Source: Candidatus Melainabacteria bacterium | GTDB lineage: Bacteria > Cyanobacteriota > Vampirovibrionia > Gastranaerophilales > Gastranaerophilaceae | DNA: 21,096 nt | NCBI GenBank assembly: GCA_003258735.1 | Contig: QHME01000025.1 | Location: 1 to 21,096, forward strand | Reading direction: 5' to 3' | Shown here: piece after piece, positions 7,062-14,326 of the stretch | Position numbering within the stretch: position 1 is the stretch's first letter | How the letters are laid out: each line of letters begins with the position of its first letter | Notes under the pieces: generated by a model | Seen by the model: the letters and a program-made list of their open reading frames with translations, nothing else | Told to the model about the DNA's origin: nothing | Database searches by the model: none | Position numbers and translations under genes: made by a program

Positions 7062-8606
7062 GTGGTTAATATTATAAAAACAGCAACAGCAATCGGAATA
7101 AACGCATACGAGGTTTCAGTTGAAACTGACGTGGTTAATTCCCTGCCTGCAATGTCAATTGTAGGTTTACCTGATGCCTCAATAAACGAGGCAAGAGACA
7201 GGGTGCGTTCTGCCATAAAAAATTCAGGTTATTCTTTTCCTTCAAAAAAAGTTGTAGTAAATTTAGCACCTGCTGATTTGAAAAAAATCGGAACAAGCTT
7301 TGATTTACCTATAGCTATCGGAATTTTGACAGAAGAAGAAGTTTTAGATTCAGAAAAATTAAAAGACTATGCTTTTATCGGTGAACTTTCACTTGATGGA
7401 ACGATTCGTGCAGTTGCAGGAGTTTTACCGCTCGTGTTAGGTTTGAAAGAAGTTGGAATTAAAAATGTAATCGTCCCGAAAGAAAATGCTAAAGAGGCTG
7501 CACTAAACGGAGAGGTAAATGTTTATGGAGCTACACACCTGACAGATGTAGTAAACCATTTTACCGAAACAAAAATCACTCCTACTATTGTTGATGTTAA
7601 TGCATATTTAAACTCTCAAACAAATCAAAATTATCCGTTTGATTTTAAAGATGTCAAAGGTCAGCATAAAGCCAAAAAAGCCTTAGAAATAGCAGCAGCA
7701 GGCGGACATAATCTTCTTATGATAGGTTCTCCGGGGTCAGGTAAAACTCTAATGGCAAAATGTTTTGCCTCTATTTTACCACCACTTGAATTATCAGAAG
7801 CTTTAGAATTAACTAAAATCTACAGTATTTGTGGACTTTTACCCACTGATGAACCCTTGATGGTAAAACGACCTTATCGCTCAGTTCACCACACTGCTTC
7901 CGCCAACGGCATTATTGGCGGTGGAAGTTCTCCAAAACCTGGGGAAATAACCCTTGCGAATCGCGGAGTTTTATTTTTGGATGAAATGGTTGAATTTCCT
8001 CGCCAAGTATTAGAAGTATTGCGCCAACCTTTAGAAGATGGAGAAATAGTAATTTCAAGAGCAAAACATTCGGTTAAATATCCAGCCAAATTCATGCTGC
8101 TTGGAGCTATGAATCCTTGTCCTTGCGGATTTTTAGGAGATAAAGAAAAGCAATGCACCTGTTCAGACTTTCAAATCAACAGATATCTGTCAAAATTGTC
8201 AGGTCCACTGCTTGATAGAATAGACATACAAGTCGATGTACCAAGACTTACACCTACAGAACTACTGGCAACAACGGAAATTGAAGAAGACTCCGCAACT
8301 ATTAGAAAACGTGTAATAGCAGCTAGAAAAATTCAAGCAATTAGGTATAAAAATGACAACATTTTAACAAATTCTGAATTAACCTCAGAACTTATCAAAA
8401 AATATTGTCAACTTGATAGTAAATCTCAAGAATTGATGAAAATTGCAATAGTGAAATACCAACTTTCAGGTAGAAGATACGATAGAGTTTTAAAACTAGC
8501 AAGAACCATTGCAGATTTAGCAAATAGTGAAAATATCCAACAAATTCATCTTATGCAGGCTCTTCAATACAAAATGTTTAATATTGAGAACTACACAAAC
8601 AAATAA
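7062..8606 (+). CDS. comM: YifB/ComM family Mg-chelatase-like AAA+ ATPase
   Basis: 514 aa, full family length. The N-terminal Lon-like/ChlI domain (about 1-170) carries the family signatures SIVGLPD (32-38), EARDRVRSAIKNSG (43-56) and NLAPADL (67-73). The AAA+ part has Walker A GSPGSGKT (222-229) and Walker B VLFLDE (303-308), with the conserved RGVLFLDEM segment and, after MNPCPCG, Cys353, Cys355, Cys365 and Cys367 that could bind metal. The C-terminal Mg-chelatase domain (about 400-505) includes LSGRRYDRVLKLARTIADL. ComM is a hexameric helicase that promotes branch migration during natural transformation in some Gram-negatives; whether this organism is competent cannot be read here. The GTG start at 7062 is chosen because it begins the conserved N-terminus; the overlapping ATG at 7060 is out of frame and hits a stop quickly. 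The gene converges on cobO with 5 bp between them and no visible terminator. Confidence 0.95.
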   Translation: MVNIIKTATAIGINAYEVSVETDVVNSLPAMSIVGLPDASINEARDRVRSAIKNSGYSFPSKKVVVNLAPADLKKIGTSFDLPIAIGILTEEEVLDSEKLKDYAFIGELSLDGTIRAVAGVLPLVLGLKEVGIKNVIVPKENAKEAALNGEVNVYGATHLTDVVNHFTETKITPTIVDVNAYLNSQTNQNYPFDFKDVKGQHKAKKALEIAAAGGHNLLMIGSPGSGKTLMAKCFASILPPLELSEALELTKIYSICGLLPTDEPLMVKRPYRSVHHTASANGIIGGGSSPKPGEITLANRGVLFLDEMVEFPRQVLEVLRQPLEDGEIVISRAKHSVKYPAKFMLLGAMNPCPCGFLGDKEKQCTCSDFQINRYLSKLSGPLLDRIDIQVDVPRLTPTELLATTEIEEDSATIRKRVIAARKIQAIRYKNDNILTNSELTSELIKKYCQLDSKSQELMKIAIVKYQLSGRRYDRVLKLARTIADLANSENIQQIHLMQALQYKMFNIENYTNK

Positions 8607-8611
8607 TTTAG

Positions 8612-9190
8612 TTAATATTCAATCCCTTTTCTTGCCGCAATACCCGTATCCCAGTAGTGTTTTACAGGTTCTATATTAGAAACAAGGTGAGCAATTTCTA
8701 TAATTTTTGGGTGAGCATTTCTGCCTGTCAAAACAATTTCCATATTATCTGGTTTATTTTTTAAAACATCTACAACCTCATCCACATCAATAATTCCGAG
8801 GTCGATTGCAATATTTGCTTCATCTAAAATTATCAATTGGTATTCATCATTTTCAATAGCTTTTTTAGCCAAATTCCAACCTTTTAAAATTTCTTCTCTG
8901 TCTTTTTCATTTTGATTATCAATATAAACGATTCTATCCAGTCCGGCTTGAACAATCTTCAAATTATTTGCAATATCAGGTGCAAGTTCACGAAAAGCCT
9001 TCAATTCACCATAATCATCTCCACCTTTGGTAAACATAATAATAAGCACCTTCCAACATCTGCCAAGTGCCCTCATTGCAAGTCCTAAAGATGCAGTAGT
9101 CTTGCCCTTACCATTACCTGTATAAACTTGTATATAACCATGTTGAGCCCAATTCGGATTTATTAAATTGTTATTACAATTATTTGCCAT
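8612..9190 (-). CDS. cobO: Corrinoid (cob(I)alamin) adenosyltransferase, CobA/CobO/BtuR family
   Basis: 192 aa, family-typical length. It transfers the 5'-deoxyadenosyl group of ATP to cob(I)alamin or corrinoid precursors to make the coenzyme form, in the cytoplasm. The motifs are the unusual P-loop GNGKGKTT (25-32) after QVYTG, the segment LIILDEANIAIDLGII in the middle, LTGRNAHPKIIEIA (153-166), and the C-terminal HYWDTGIAARKGIEY. The start is ATG with no strong Shine-Dalgarno; a TATAAT lies 13 nt upstream on the minus strand, implying a leader of only about 6 nt. It diverges from the cyclo-ligase gene and shares a 29-bp promoter region with it. No other cobalamin genes are nearby, so it could serve salvage or complete synthesis. 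Confidence 0.95.
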   Translation of the reverse strand: MANNCNNNLINPNWAQHGYIQVYTGNGKGKTTASLGLAMRALGRCWKVLIIMFTKGGDDYGELKAFRELAPDIANNLKIVQAGLDRIVYIDNQNEKDREEILKGWNLAKKAIENDEYQLIILDEANIAIDLGIIDVDEVVDVLKNKPDNMEIVLTGRNAHPKIIEIAHLVSNIEPVKHYWDTGIAARKGIEY

Positions 9191-9213
9191 TTTTCTACCA
9201 ATTATTATATATT
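9184..9213 (+). promoter_or_regulatory. Predicted cyclo-ligase promoter, leaderless geometry, overlapping the cobO start
   Basis: TTGCCA (9184-9189), an 18-bp spacer, TATATT (9208-9213), then 6 nt and the ATG at 9220. The -35 box lies across the cobO start codon on the other strand. The spacer also holds the opposing cobO -10 (TATAAT on the minus strand, 9209-9204), which overlaps this -10 by two bases. Confidence 0.55.
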
Positions 9214-9219
9214 AAAAAT

Positions 9220-9729
9220 ATGAATAGCAAAACAGATTTAAGACGTAGGGCAAAAGAATTAAGAAAAAATCTTCCAATTTCAGAAATATCAGACAAACTG
9301 GCAGATTTGATTAGAAGATCAACAAACTATATTTCAGCAAAAAATGTTATGTTATTTTATCCGACAAAATACGAAATTGATTTGCGTAAACTACTTAAAG
9401 ATTACAAAAATTTCTATCTTCCACGCGTAAATGGGAAAGATTTAGAAGTTTGCCCTTATAAAATTGGTGATAAACTTGAAAAATCCGAGTTTCACATTTT
9501 TGAACCTATTTCAAAAGCTGTGGATAAAAACATTTTAGATTTGGTAATCGTACCGGCTTTAATGGTTGATGATAAAGGTTATCGACTTGGTTATGGTGGT
9601 GGTTTTTATGACAGATTTTTAAAAGATTTTAAGGTCAAAACTATATCAGCACTCCCCATTGAGCTACGCACTCAAAATTTGCCACATGAAGATTTTGATA
9701 TTTCAATCGATGAAATATTTTCAGTATAA
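9220..9729 (+). CDS. 5-formyltetrahydrofolate cyclo-ligase
   Basis: 169 aa. The enzyme (5,10-methenyltetrahydrofolate synthetase, the MTHFS/YgfA family) uses ATP to convert 5-formyl-THF to 5,10-methenyl-THF and so returns this folate to one-carbon metabolism. Family signatures are the N-terminal basic helix LRRRAKELRKN, VMLFYPTKYEID, and the C-terminal PALMVDDKGYRLGYGGGFYD, a glycine-rich phosphate-binding loop. I start it at the ATG at 9220 (MNSKTDLRRR) rather than 9184: the extra 12 residues are not family-like and would read through the promoter and the cobO start. TATATT sits 6 nt before this ATG, with no Shine-Dalgarno. It ends before a strong bidirectional hairpin. Confidence 0.92.
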   Translation: MNSKTDLRRRAKELRKNLPISEISDKLADLIRRSTNYISAKNVMLFYPTKYEIDLRKLLKDYKNFYLPRVNGKDLEVCPYKIGDKLEKSEFHIFEPISKAVDKNILDLVIVPALMVDDKGYRLGYGGGFYDRFLKDFKVKTISALPIELRTQNLPHEDFDISIDEIFSV

Positions 9730-9733
9730 ACTA

Positions 9734-9760
9734 AAAGGCTCACCTTGATGGTGAGCCTTT
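9734..9760. terminator. Bidirectional intrinsic terminator
   Basis: A perfect 11-bp stem (AAAGGCTCACC / GGTGAGCCTTT) with a 5-nt loop lies between the convergent cyclo-ligase and the 174-aa gene. On the minus strand it is followed by TTAGTTTA, on the plus strand by ATCGGTTT. Confidence 0.85.
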
Positions 9761-9799
9761 ATCGGTTTAGTTATAAATAGGGGGTTAGATTTTATTTCA

Positions 9800-10324
9800 T
9801 TAAGCGAAGGTATATTTAGGAGCCATATCCTTGATACCTTGGTCTCTTGCTTCCTTAGCTGATTGCAATTCAGCTGCAATTTCTTTACCTAAAGCTTCAA
9901 GTTTTTCTTTTTCCTGAGCAAGTCTTTCTTCCTCAACCTTCAAGTTTTTAGTTTCAACTTGCATTGCTCTATCTCTGCCTTGAGCATACAACTGACGCAT
10001 AATATATTCATTCATTTGTTGTTGCTGTTGAGCATTTTGAGCTTGACCCATTTGTTGCATATACAATTGTTGCATAAATGGAGCGTTTTGGTTCATATAG
10101 GCAATTGCACTATTATGCGCAAAACCTAAGTAATTCATTGTTCTGCCCATCATTGATGCCGGAGAACTTAGCAAATCACCAATTGAAACTCCGCCATTTG
10201 AGATGGTTGCAGTGTACTGCTGTAAATCTCTTAATCTTTTTGTCAGCTTTGTTAATTTGTACTCGACATCACTTTTCTGGTGAATCAAGTCGTGCACACG
10301 AGCTGTGAAAATCAGAATGCCCAT
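9800..10324 (-). CDS. Hypothetical Gln-rich coiled-coil protein, 174 aa
   Basis: I do not recognise a family. Residues 1-8 are mildly hydrophobic but too short for a signal peptide. Residues about 12-42 are a predicted coiled coil (DLIHQKSDVEYKLTKLTKRL). Residues 44-80 include Gly, Ser and Met-rich turns. Residues 82-105 are a Gln/Met-rich tract with QQQQQ. Residues 117-165 are a second, highly charged coiled coil. The layout, helix then Gln-rich linker then helix, resembles filament or secretion-associated proteins, but that is only analogy. The start has AGGTAGGG 8 nt upstream. It is a single gene: convergent with the cyclo-ligase, divergent from dgt, with a strong terminator after it. Confidence 0.75.
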   Translation of the reverse strand: MGILIFTARVHDLIHQKSDVEYKLTKLTKRLRDLQQYTATISNGGVSIGDLLSSPASMMGRTMNYLGFAHNSAIAYMNQNAPFMQQLYMQQMGQAQNAQQQQQMNEYIMRQLYAQGRDRAMQVETKNLKVEEERLAQEKEKLEALGKEIAAELQSAKEARDQGIKDMAPKYTFA

Positions 10325-10516
10325 TGTTCTAACCCTACCTTTTTAATAATTTATAACTAACCTATTTTTAACCTACATCTATATAAAAACATGTTGTGGC
10401 GCGTAATTGCATGATTTGAGGGATTTTGTTAATATTTCTTAACAATCGTTTTTTTAGCATTTCAAAGAAAATTGCTAAATATCCTCCAAATAAAGTATAG
10501 CCACATTGAAACTTTC

Positions 10517-10525
10517 TGCTAAAAT
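10517..10525 (+). promoter_or_regulatory. Possible extended -10 promoter of dgt
   Basis: TGCTAAAAT has the TG-N-TAAAAT form of an extended -10, with no good -35 at 16-18 bp. A start near 10532 would give a leader of about 40 nt that contains the AGGGGAG ribosome binding site of dgt. Confidence 0.35.
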
Positions 10526-10572
10526 CACAACTGTGAGCGGTGTGCAAATAATTGACACAGCAGGGGAGAAAT

Positions 10573-11610
10573 ATGACCACATTAACCATAAGAGAAAACT
10601 TAGAAAAACGTGAATTTGAATGGCTTAGCGATATCGCTACAAAATCAGCAAATTCAAAAGGAAGAAAAATACAAGAACCTCAATCTGATTTGAGGACTGA
10701 TTTTCAAAGAGATAGAGATAGAATTTTACACTCAAAAGCTTTCAGAAGGCTAAAACATAAAACACAAGTGTTTTTGTCTCCTTTTGACGACCATTTTAGA
10801 ACACGTTTGACCCACACACTTGAAGTTTCACAAATTGGCAGAACCATCGCTAGAGCACTTGATTTGAATGAAGATTTAGTTGAAGCTATCGCACTTGGAC
10901 ATGATTTGGGGCACACTCCGTTTGGTCATTGCGGAGAAGGGGTTCTAAATGAACTTGTACCTGGTGGATTCCATCACAACATTCAAAGTGTCAGAGTTGT
11001 AGAAGTTTTGGAAAAACTAAATTTGTGTCAAGAAACAATTGAAGGGATAAAAACTCACACTTGGGGCTTTACACCAACAACTCCTGAAGGAAAGGTTGTA
11101 CAACTTGCCGATAAAATTGCATATATAAATCATGATATTGAAGATTCAATTCGTGCAGGTGTAATTTCAGAAAGCGATTTGCCTAAAGATTGTATTGAAT
11201 ACTTTTCATCTAATCAAAGCAAACGTTTAAATAAAATGATAACAGAAGTTGTAAATCATTCTATTGGTAAAACTGAAATCTCTGATATCGCAATGAGTGA
11301 AGAAGCTTGGGGCTACACAACAAAACTCCGTCAGTGGATGTTTGAAAATGTTTATAATGACGAATCAATGGCAAAACTTGAAGAGCGCAAAGCAAGACGA
11401 GTTATTAAAGAATTGTTCTACTTGTATTGCGGTATGCTAAAAGAAATTTGCCCACCTGATAGAATTATTCGTGTTGTAACAGATTATATTTCAGGCATGA
11501 CAGATAGATATGCAGTTGAAAGATTCAAGGAAAACTTTATCCCAATGGGTATCAAATGCAGTGCCAGAGAAGATTACTTATACAAACTTGCAAACGCTAC
11601 TGATTGCTAA
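10573..11610 (+). CDS. dgt: Deoxyguanosinetriphosphate triphosphohydrolase-like protein
   Basis: 345 aa, HD superfamily. The family hydrolyses dGTP or other dNTPs to the nucleoside and triphosphate and so limits dNTP pools. The sequence keeps RDRDRILHSKAFRRLKHK (46-63), the first metal His in RLTHTLEV (H81), the HD pair in GHDLGHTPFGH (H110, D111), and the later Asp in QLADKIAYINHDIED. The ATG at 10573 is chosen over 10552 because AGGGGAG lies just upstream and MTTLTIRENLEKRE is a better N-terminus. A class of shorter homologues lacks strict dGTP specificity, so the exact substrate is uncertain. The next gene starts 28 bp downstream with its own promoter-like sequence, and no terminator separates them. 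Confidence 0.92.
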   Translation: MTTLTIRENLEKREFEWLSDIATKSANSKGRKIQEPQSDLRTDFQRDRDRILHSKAFRRLKHKTQVFLSPFDDHFRTRLTHTLEVSQIGRTIARALDLNEDLVEAIALGHDLGHTPFGHCGEGVLNELVPGGFHHNIQSVRVVEVLEKLNLCQETIEGIKTHTWGFTPTTPEGKVVQLADKIAYINHDIEDSIRAGVISESDLPKDCIEYFSSNQSKRLNKMITEVVNHSIGKTEISDIAMSEEAWGYTTKLRQWMFENVYNDESMAKLEERKARRVIKELFYLYCGMLKEICPPDRIIRVVTDYISGMTDRYAVERFKENFIPMGIKCSAREDYLYKLANATDC

Positions 11611-11631
11611 AAGTTGAAAAAAGAGTATAAT
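11604..11631 (+). promoter_or_regulatory. Predicted xerD promoter, leaderless geometry
   Basis: TTGCTA (11604-11609, across the dgt stop codon), a 16-bp spacer, a perfect TATAAT (11626-11631), then 7 nt and the ATG at 11639. No Shine-Dalgarno lies between the -10 and the start codon. Confidence 0.5.
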
Positions 11632-11638
11632 CAATTCT

Positions 11639-12514
11639 ATGGATATACAGTATTTATCTGAATATTTAGAGTATTTGGAAGTCGAAAAAGGTTTAGCGCA
11701 AAACACTTTAGAAGCTTATCGCAGGGATTTGACGTCCTTTTTGGATTTTTGCAAATTGCGTAAAGTTTCTGATATTGCGGACATTGAGAGAACTGATTTA
11801 AACTCATTTATTTTAAAACTTCGCGAAGATAACTACAATCCTACAAGTGTAATGCGCAAGATTGCGTCGTTGCGCGGATTTTTCAAATGGTTTTGCGCAA
11901 ATGAGTATGGTACAAAAAATCCTGCTCAAACTCTTGAACAACCCAAACTGCCAAAACATTTACCAAAAGTTATGACCATTGAAGAGTTAAATCAAATCCT
12001 TAACACAAATCTGACAGAAGAAGAAACCTTGATTGTTGAACTGCTCTACGGTTGCGGATTGAGAGTATCTGAACTTGTAAATTTGCAATTGAATAATATT
12101 GATATCAAGTCAAAATATATTCAATGTTTTGGCAAAGGTTCGAAAGAACGAATCGTCCCATTTGGAGAAAAAGCAAAAGCCGCACTAAAAAAATACTTAA
12201 AAGTACGAGATTTAATTATTCTAAAAAACAAACTGGTAGATAACAAAATCTTGTTTCTAAAAGATGATGGCAAACAGATTACACGCCAAGATGTTTATAA
12301 TTTTATCAAAAAACAGGGTGAAAAAATCCACAAGCATATCTCTCCTCACACTTTAAGACACAGTTTTGCAACTCATCTGCTTGAAAATGGGGCAGATTTA
12401 AGAGTTGTGCAGGAGCTTTTGGGACATAGTGATGTTTCTACAACTCAACTATACACTCACATAACAAAGAAACGATTGAAAGAAGTTTATTTTGCAATAA
12501 ATAAAAACTCGTGA
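11639..12514 (+). CDS. xerD: Site-specific tyrosine recombinase, XerC/XerD type
   Basis: 291 aa, usual Xer length. The N-terminal SAM-like core-binding domain (1-90) includes GLAQNTLEAYRRDL (18-31). The catalytic domain has all expected residues: R142 (GCGLRVSEL), K166 (GKGSKER), H237 and R240 (HTLRHSFATHLL), H263 (LGHSDVSTTQ) and the nucleophile Y272 (LYTH). It is a cytoplasmic recombinase that resolves chromosome dimers at dif together with a partner, or acts alone as XerH/XerS do in some lineages. XerC and XerD cannot be told apart from this sequence alone. No att sites, integrase-type extension or phage genes surround it, so a housekeeping role is likely. Its last codons overlap the predicted bioD promoter. 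Confidence 0.9.
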   Translation: MDIQYLSEYLEYLEVEKGLAQNTLEAYRRDLTSFLDFCKLRKVSDIADIERTDLNSFILKLREDNYNPTSVMRKIASLRGFFKWFCANEYGTKNPAQTLEQPKLPKHLPKVMTIEELNQILNTNLTEEETLIVELLYGCGLRVSELVNLQLNNIDIKSKYIQCFGKGSKERIVPFGEKAKAALKKYLKVRDLIILKNKLVDNKILFLKDDGKQITRQDVYNFIKKQGEKIHKHISPHTLRHSFATHLLENGADLRVVQELLGHSDVSTTQLYTHITKKRLKEVYFAINKNS

Positions 12515-12520
12515 TAATAT
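12492..12520 (+). promoter_or_regulatory. Possible bioD promoter, leaderless geometry, inside the xerD 3' end
   Basis: TTGCAA (12492-12497), a 17-bp spacer and TAATAT (12515-12520), then 6 nt and the ATG at 12527; alternatively GATAAT (12513-12518) with a shorter spacer. The xerD stop codon is at 12512-12514. Weaker than the other leaderless candidates. Confidence 0.35.
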
Positions 12521-12526
12521 GAAACT

Positions 12527-13246
12527 ATGCTAAACGTATTTATATCAGGACTTGAACGCCAGTCAGGCAAGACAATTGTTACGGCAGGATTAGCTGCAAC
12601 AATGCAGAGTCTTTCTTATTCAACAAGCGTTTATAAACCGATACAGACAGGTGCTACTGAATTAAACGGCTTTAAAAGTTCTCCTGATTTAGCATTGATA
12701 AAACGTGTAGATTCAAATATCACAACAGGTTCAACTTATTTGATAAAAAGCACCTCATCCCCTTTTGTTGGCGCGTATGAAGATGGTTTAAAGGTTGATA
12801 TAAACACAATATTTACAGAAGCTCAAGGTTATGCAAAATTGCACGATTGCAATATTGTTGAAGGTTCAAACAGCTTAGCCACGCCTGTTGCAGAACATCT
12901 AACAGAAGTAGATATCATTAAAACTTTAAATCTTCCTCTTATTTTGATTGTTAATCCTAAAAAAACATCTATTGATAACGTTATTATGGGGCTAACTCTT
13001 GTTCAAGCAAGCAGAGTAAAGTTCTTGGGTATAATACTCACTCAATATGATGAAAATTCTGAAGATTTGGAAGAAAAATATTTCCCTCAAATTTTAAAAG
13101 AATATGCAAATATAAATATCCTCGGAATTTTGCCCGATTACGGAAATATTGCCAATTTGACACCGGATACCTTGATAGCTGATATTTTGAACAAAGTTAA
13201 AATTGAAGAAATCTTTGGACTTGAGATTGCCAAACTCCGTGGGTAA
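12527..13246 (+). CDS. bioD: Dethiobiotin synthetase-like protein (BioD family)
   Basis: 239 aa P-loop protein. BioD closes the ureido ring of dethiobiotin from diaminopelargonic acid, CO2 and ATP. Seen here: P-loop GLERQSGKT (8-16), where BioD normally has GTDT.VGKT; KPIQTG with K37; an acidic D54; VEGSNSLATP (111-120) where BioD has VEGAGG; and DIIKTLNLPLILIVNPK, which matches the BioD strand after that loop. The lysines and D54 fall at the positions of the well-studied enzyme, supporting BioD, but the altered P-loop start and the missing second Gly of VEGAGG leave room for a related ATPase (for example the CobQ/CobB-like or phosphotransacetylase N-terminal families). No other biotin genes are adjacent. 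It has no Shine-Dalgarno; the gap to xerD is 12 bp. Confidence 0.68.
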   Translation: MLNVFISGLERQSGKTIVTAGLAATMQSLSYSTSVYKPIQTGATELNGFKSSPDLALIKRVDSNITTGSTYLIKSTSSPFVGAYEDGLKVDINTIFTEAQGYAKLHDCNIVEGSNSLATPVAEHLTEVDIIKTLNLPLILIVNPKKTSIDNVIMGLTLVQASRVKFLGIILTQYDENSEDLEEKYFPQILKEYANINILGILPDYGNIANLTPDTLIADILNKVKIEEIFGLEIAKLRG

Positions 13247-13452
13247 AAAATGAGCACAAAGTCATTTGTCCTGAGGAAGGAAATTTTATATACCCAAAAT
13301 GATTGTCGACTTAGTAAAACAATAAATTATTCTACAACATGTAAATGAGATAAACTTTAGTTAGTTTTCATAGTTTTCATCCTTTTAAATGATGTTTAAA
13401 TATTAGTATATTATAGAATAGAAATGTAATAAAGATTGAATTGGGTAGGTTG

Positions 13453-14277
13453 ATGGAACAAAGTTTTGATTTTTCTTCTTATAACAACATAAAACATCTG
13501 ACAGAAGATGAACTAACTGCGTTGTGGGAAAAATACCTTGCTGACAAATCAAACAAAACAGCAAGAGATACTTTGATTGTTCAATATATTTACCTTGTGC
13601 GATATGCAGTAGGTCGTGTAAAAGTTTCACTTCCTGCAACAATTTCTATTGAAGATATTGCCGGCTATGGTGTTGAAGGTTTGATTAACGCAATTGAACG
13701 TTTTTCACCACAAAAAAATACTCGTTTTGAAACTTATGCACTTATTCGCATTAGAGGTTCAATTTTAGATAGAATCCGTTCTCAAGACTTTTTACCAAGA
13801 AGCGTGAGAAAGAAAATTAAAGATATTAAACAAGCTGCCGAAATTTTAAAACAACAACTTGGCAGAACCCCAACAACAACAGAAATTGCAAATTATCTTG
13901 ATATGGAACCGGAAAAGGTTAGTCAAATTATGTCAGAAGATGTTGTTGTGACATCTATTTACGACAAACGCGGCTCATCAGAAGATAGTATGGAAATCAT
14001 TGATACTATTGAGGATTCAAATAAATTAAATCCACAAGAGCAAATGGAAGAGAAAAATGTCAAAACAGATTTGCAAAGAGCTCTACAAAGATTACCTGAA
14101 AGAGAAAGAGTTTTAATGGTTCTTTACTATCAGGAAAACATGACGATGAAAGAAATCGGTGAAACATTAGGAATGTCAGAATCAAGAGTTTGCCAATTGC
14201 ATGCTCAATCTATTATGAAATTGAAAAATATTCTTAATGAAAATCGTACATCACGCCTTCAAAAAGCAATTGTTTAA
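13453..14277 (+). CDS. fliA: RNA polymerase sigma factor, sigma-28/FliA-WhiG type
   Basis: 274 aa. The region 2 segment (about 40-105) contains LIVQYIYLVRYAVGRV, GYGVEGLINAIERF and the RFETYALIRIRGSILDRIRS hallmark of FliA-type factors. Region 3 (about 111-170) has LPRSVRKKIKDI and GRTPTTTEIANYL. Region 4 (about 205-265) has LPERERVLMVLYY and the helix-turn-helix MTMKEIGETLGMSESRVCQLH. It lacks the region 1.1 and 1.2 of a housekeeping sigma. In other bacteria this type drives flagellar or motility genes, or sporulation/differentiation genes (WhiG). No flagellar gene is in view, so its regulon is unknown. The start is ATG at 13453; a weak GGGTAGG lies upstream. The 206-bp gap before it shows no clear promoter. 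Confidence 0.88.
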   Translation: MEQSFDFSSYNNIKHLTEDELTALWEKYLADKSNKTARDTLIVQYIYLVRYAVGRVKVSLPATISIEDIAGYGVEGLINAIERFSPQKNTRFETYALIRIRGSILDRIRSQDFLPRSVRKKIKDIKQAAEILKQQLGRTPTTTEIANYLDMEPEKVSQIMSEDVVVTSIYDKRGSSEDSMEIIDTIEDSNKLNPQEQMEEKNVKTDLQRALQRLPERERVLMVLYYQENMTMKEIGETLGMSESRVCQLHAQSIMKLKNILNENRTSRLQKAIV

Positions 14278-14326
14278 TTAATAATTATTTCTTACGCCAT
14301 TACTAGAATAACAAGTCGACATATCA

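Noticed and set aside
9184..9219. N-terminal extension of the cyclo-ligase
   Set aside because: It would use the cobO start region and promoter elements as coding sequence and is not family-like.
10552..10572. Earlier ATG for dgt
   Set aside because: It would read through the AGGGGAG site that fits the ATG at 10573.
11639..12514. Phage or element integrase
   Set aside because: Length and motifs fit housekeeping Xer; no att sites, excisionase or phage genes lie nearby.
13250..13348. A 32-codon open frame after bioD
   Set aside because: No ribosome binding site, promoter or recognisable product; expected by chance in AT-rich DNA.
13391..13430. Possible dif site for the Xer recombinase near TATTAGTATATTATAG
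   Set aside because: Only a loose AT-rich resemblance; the two recombinase half-sites cannot be defined.
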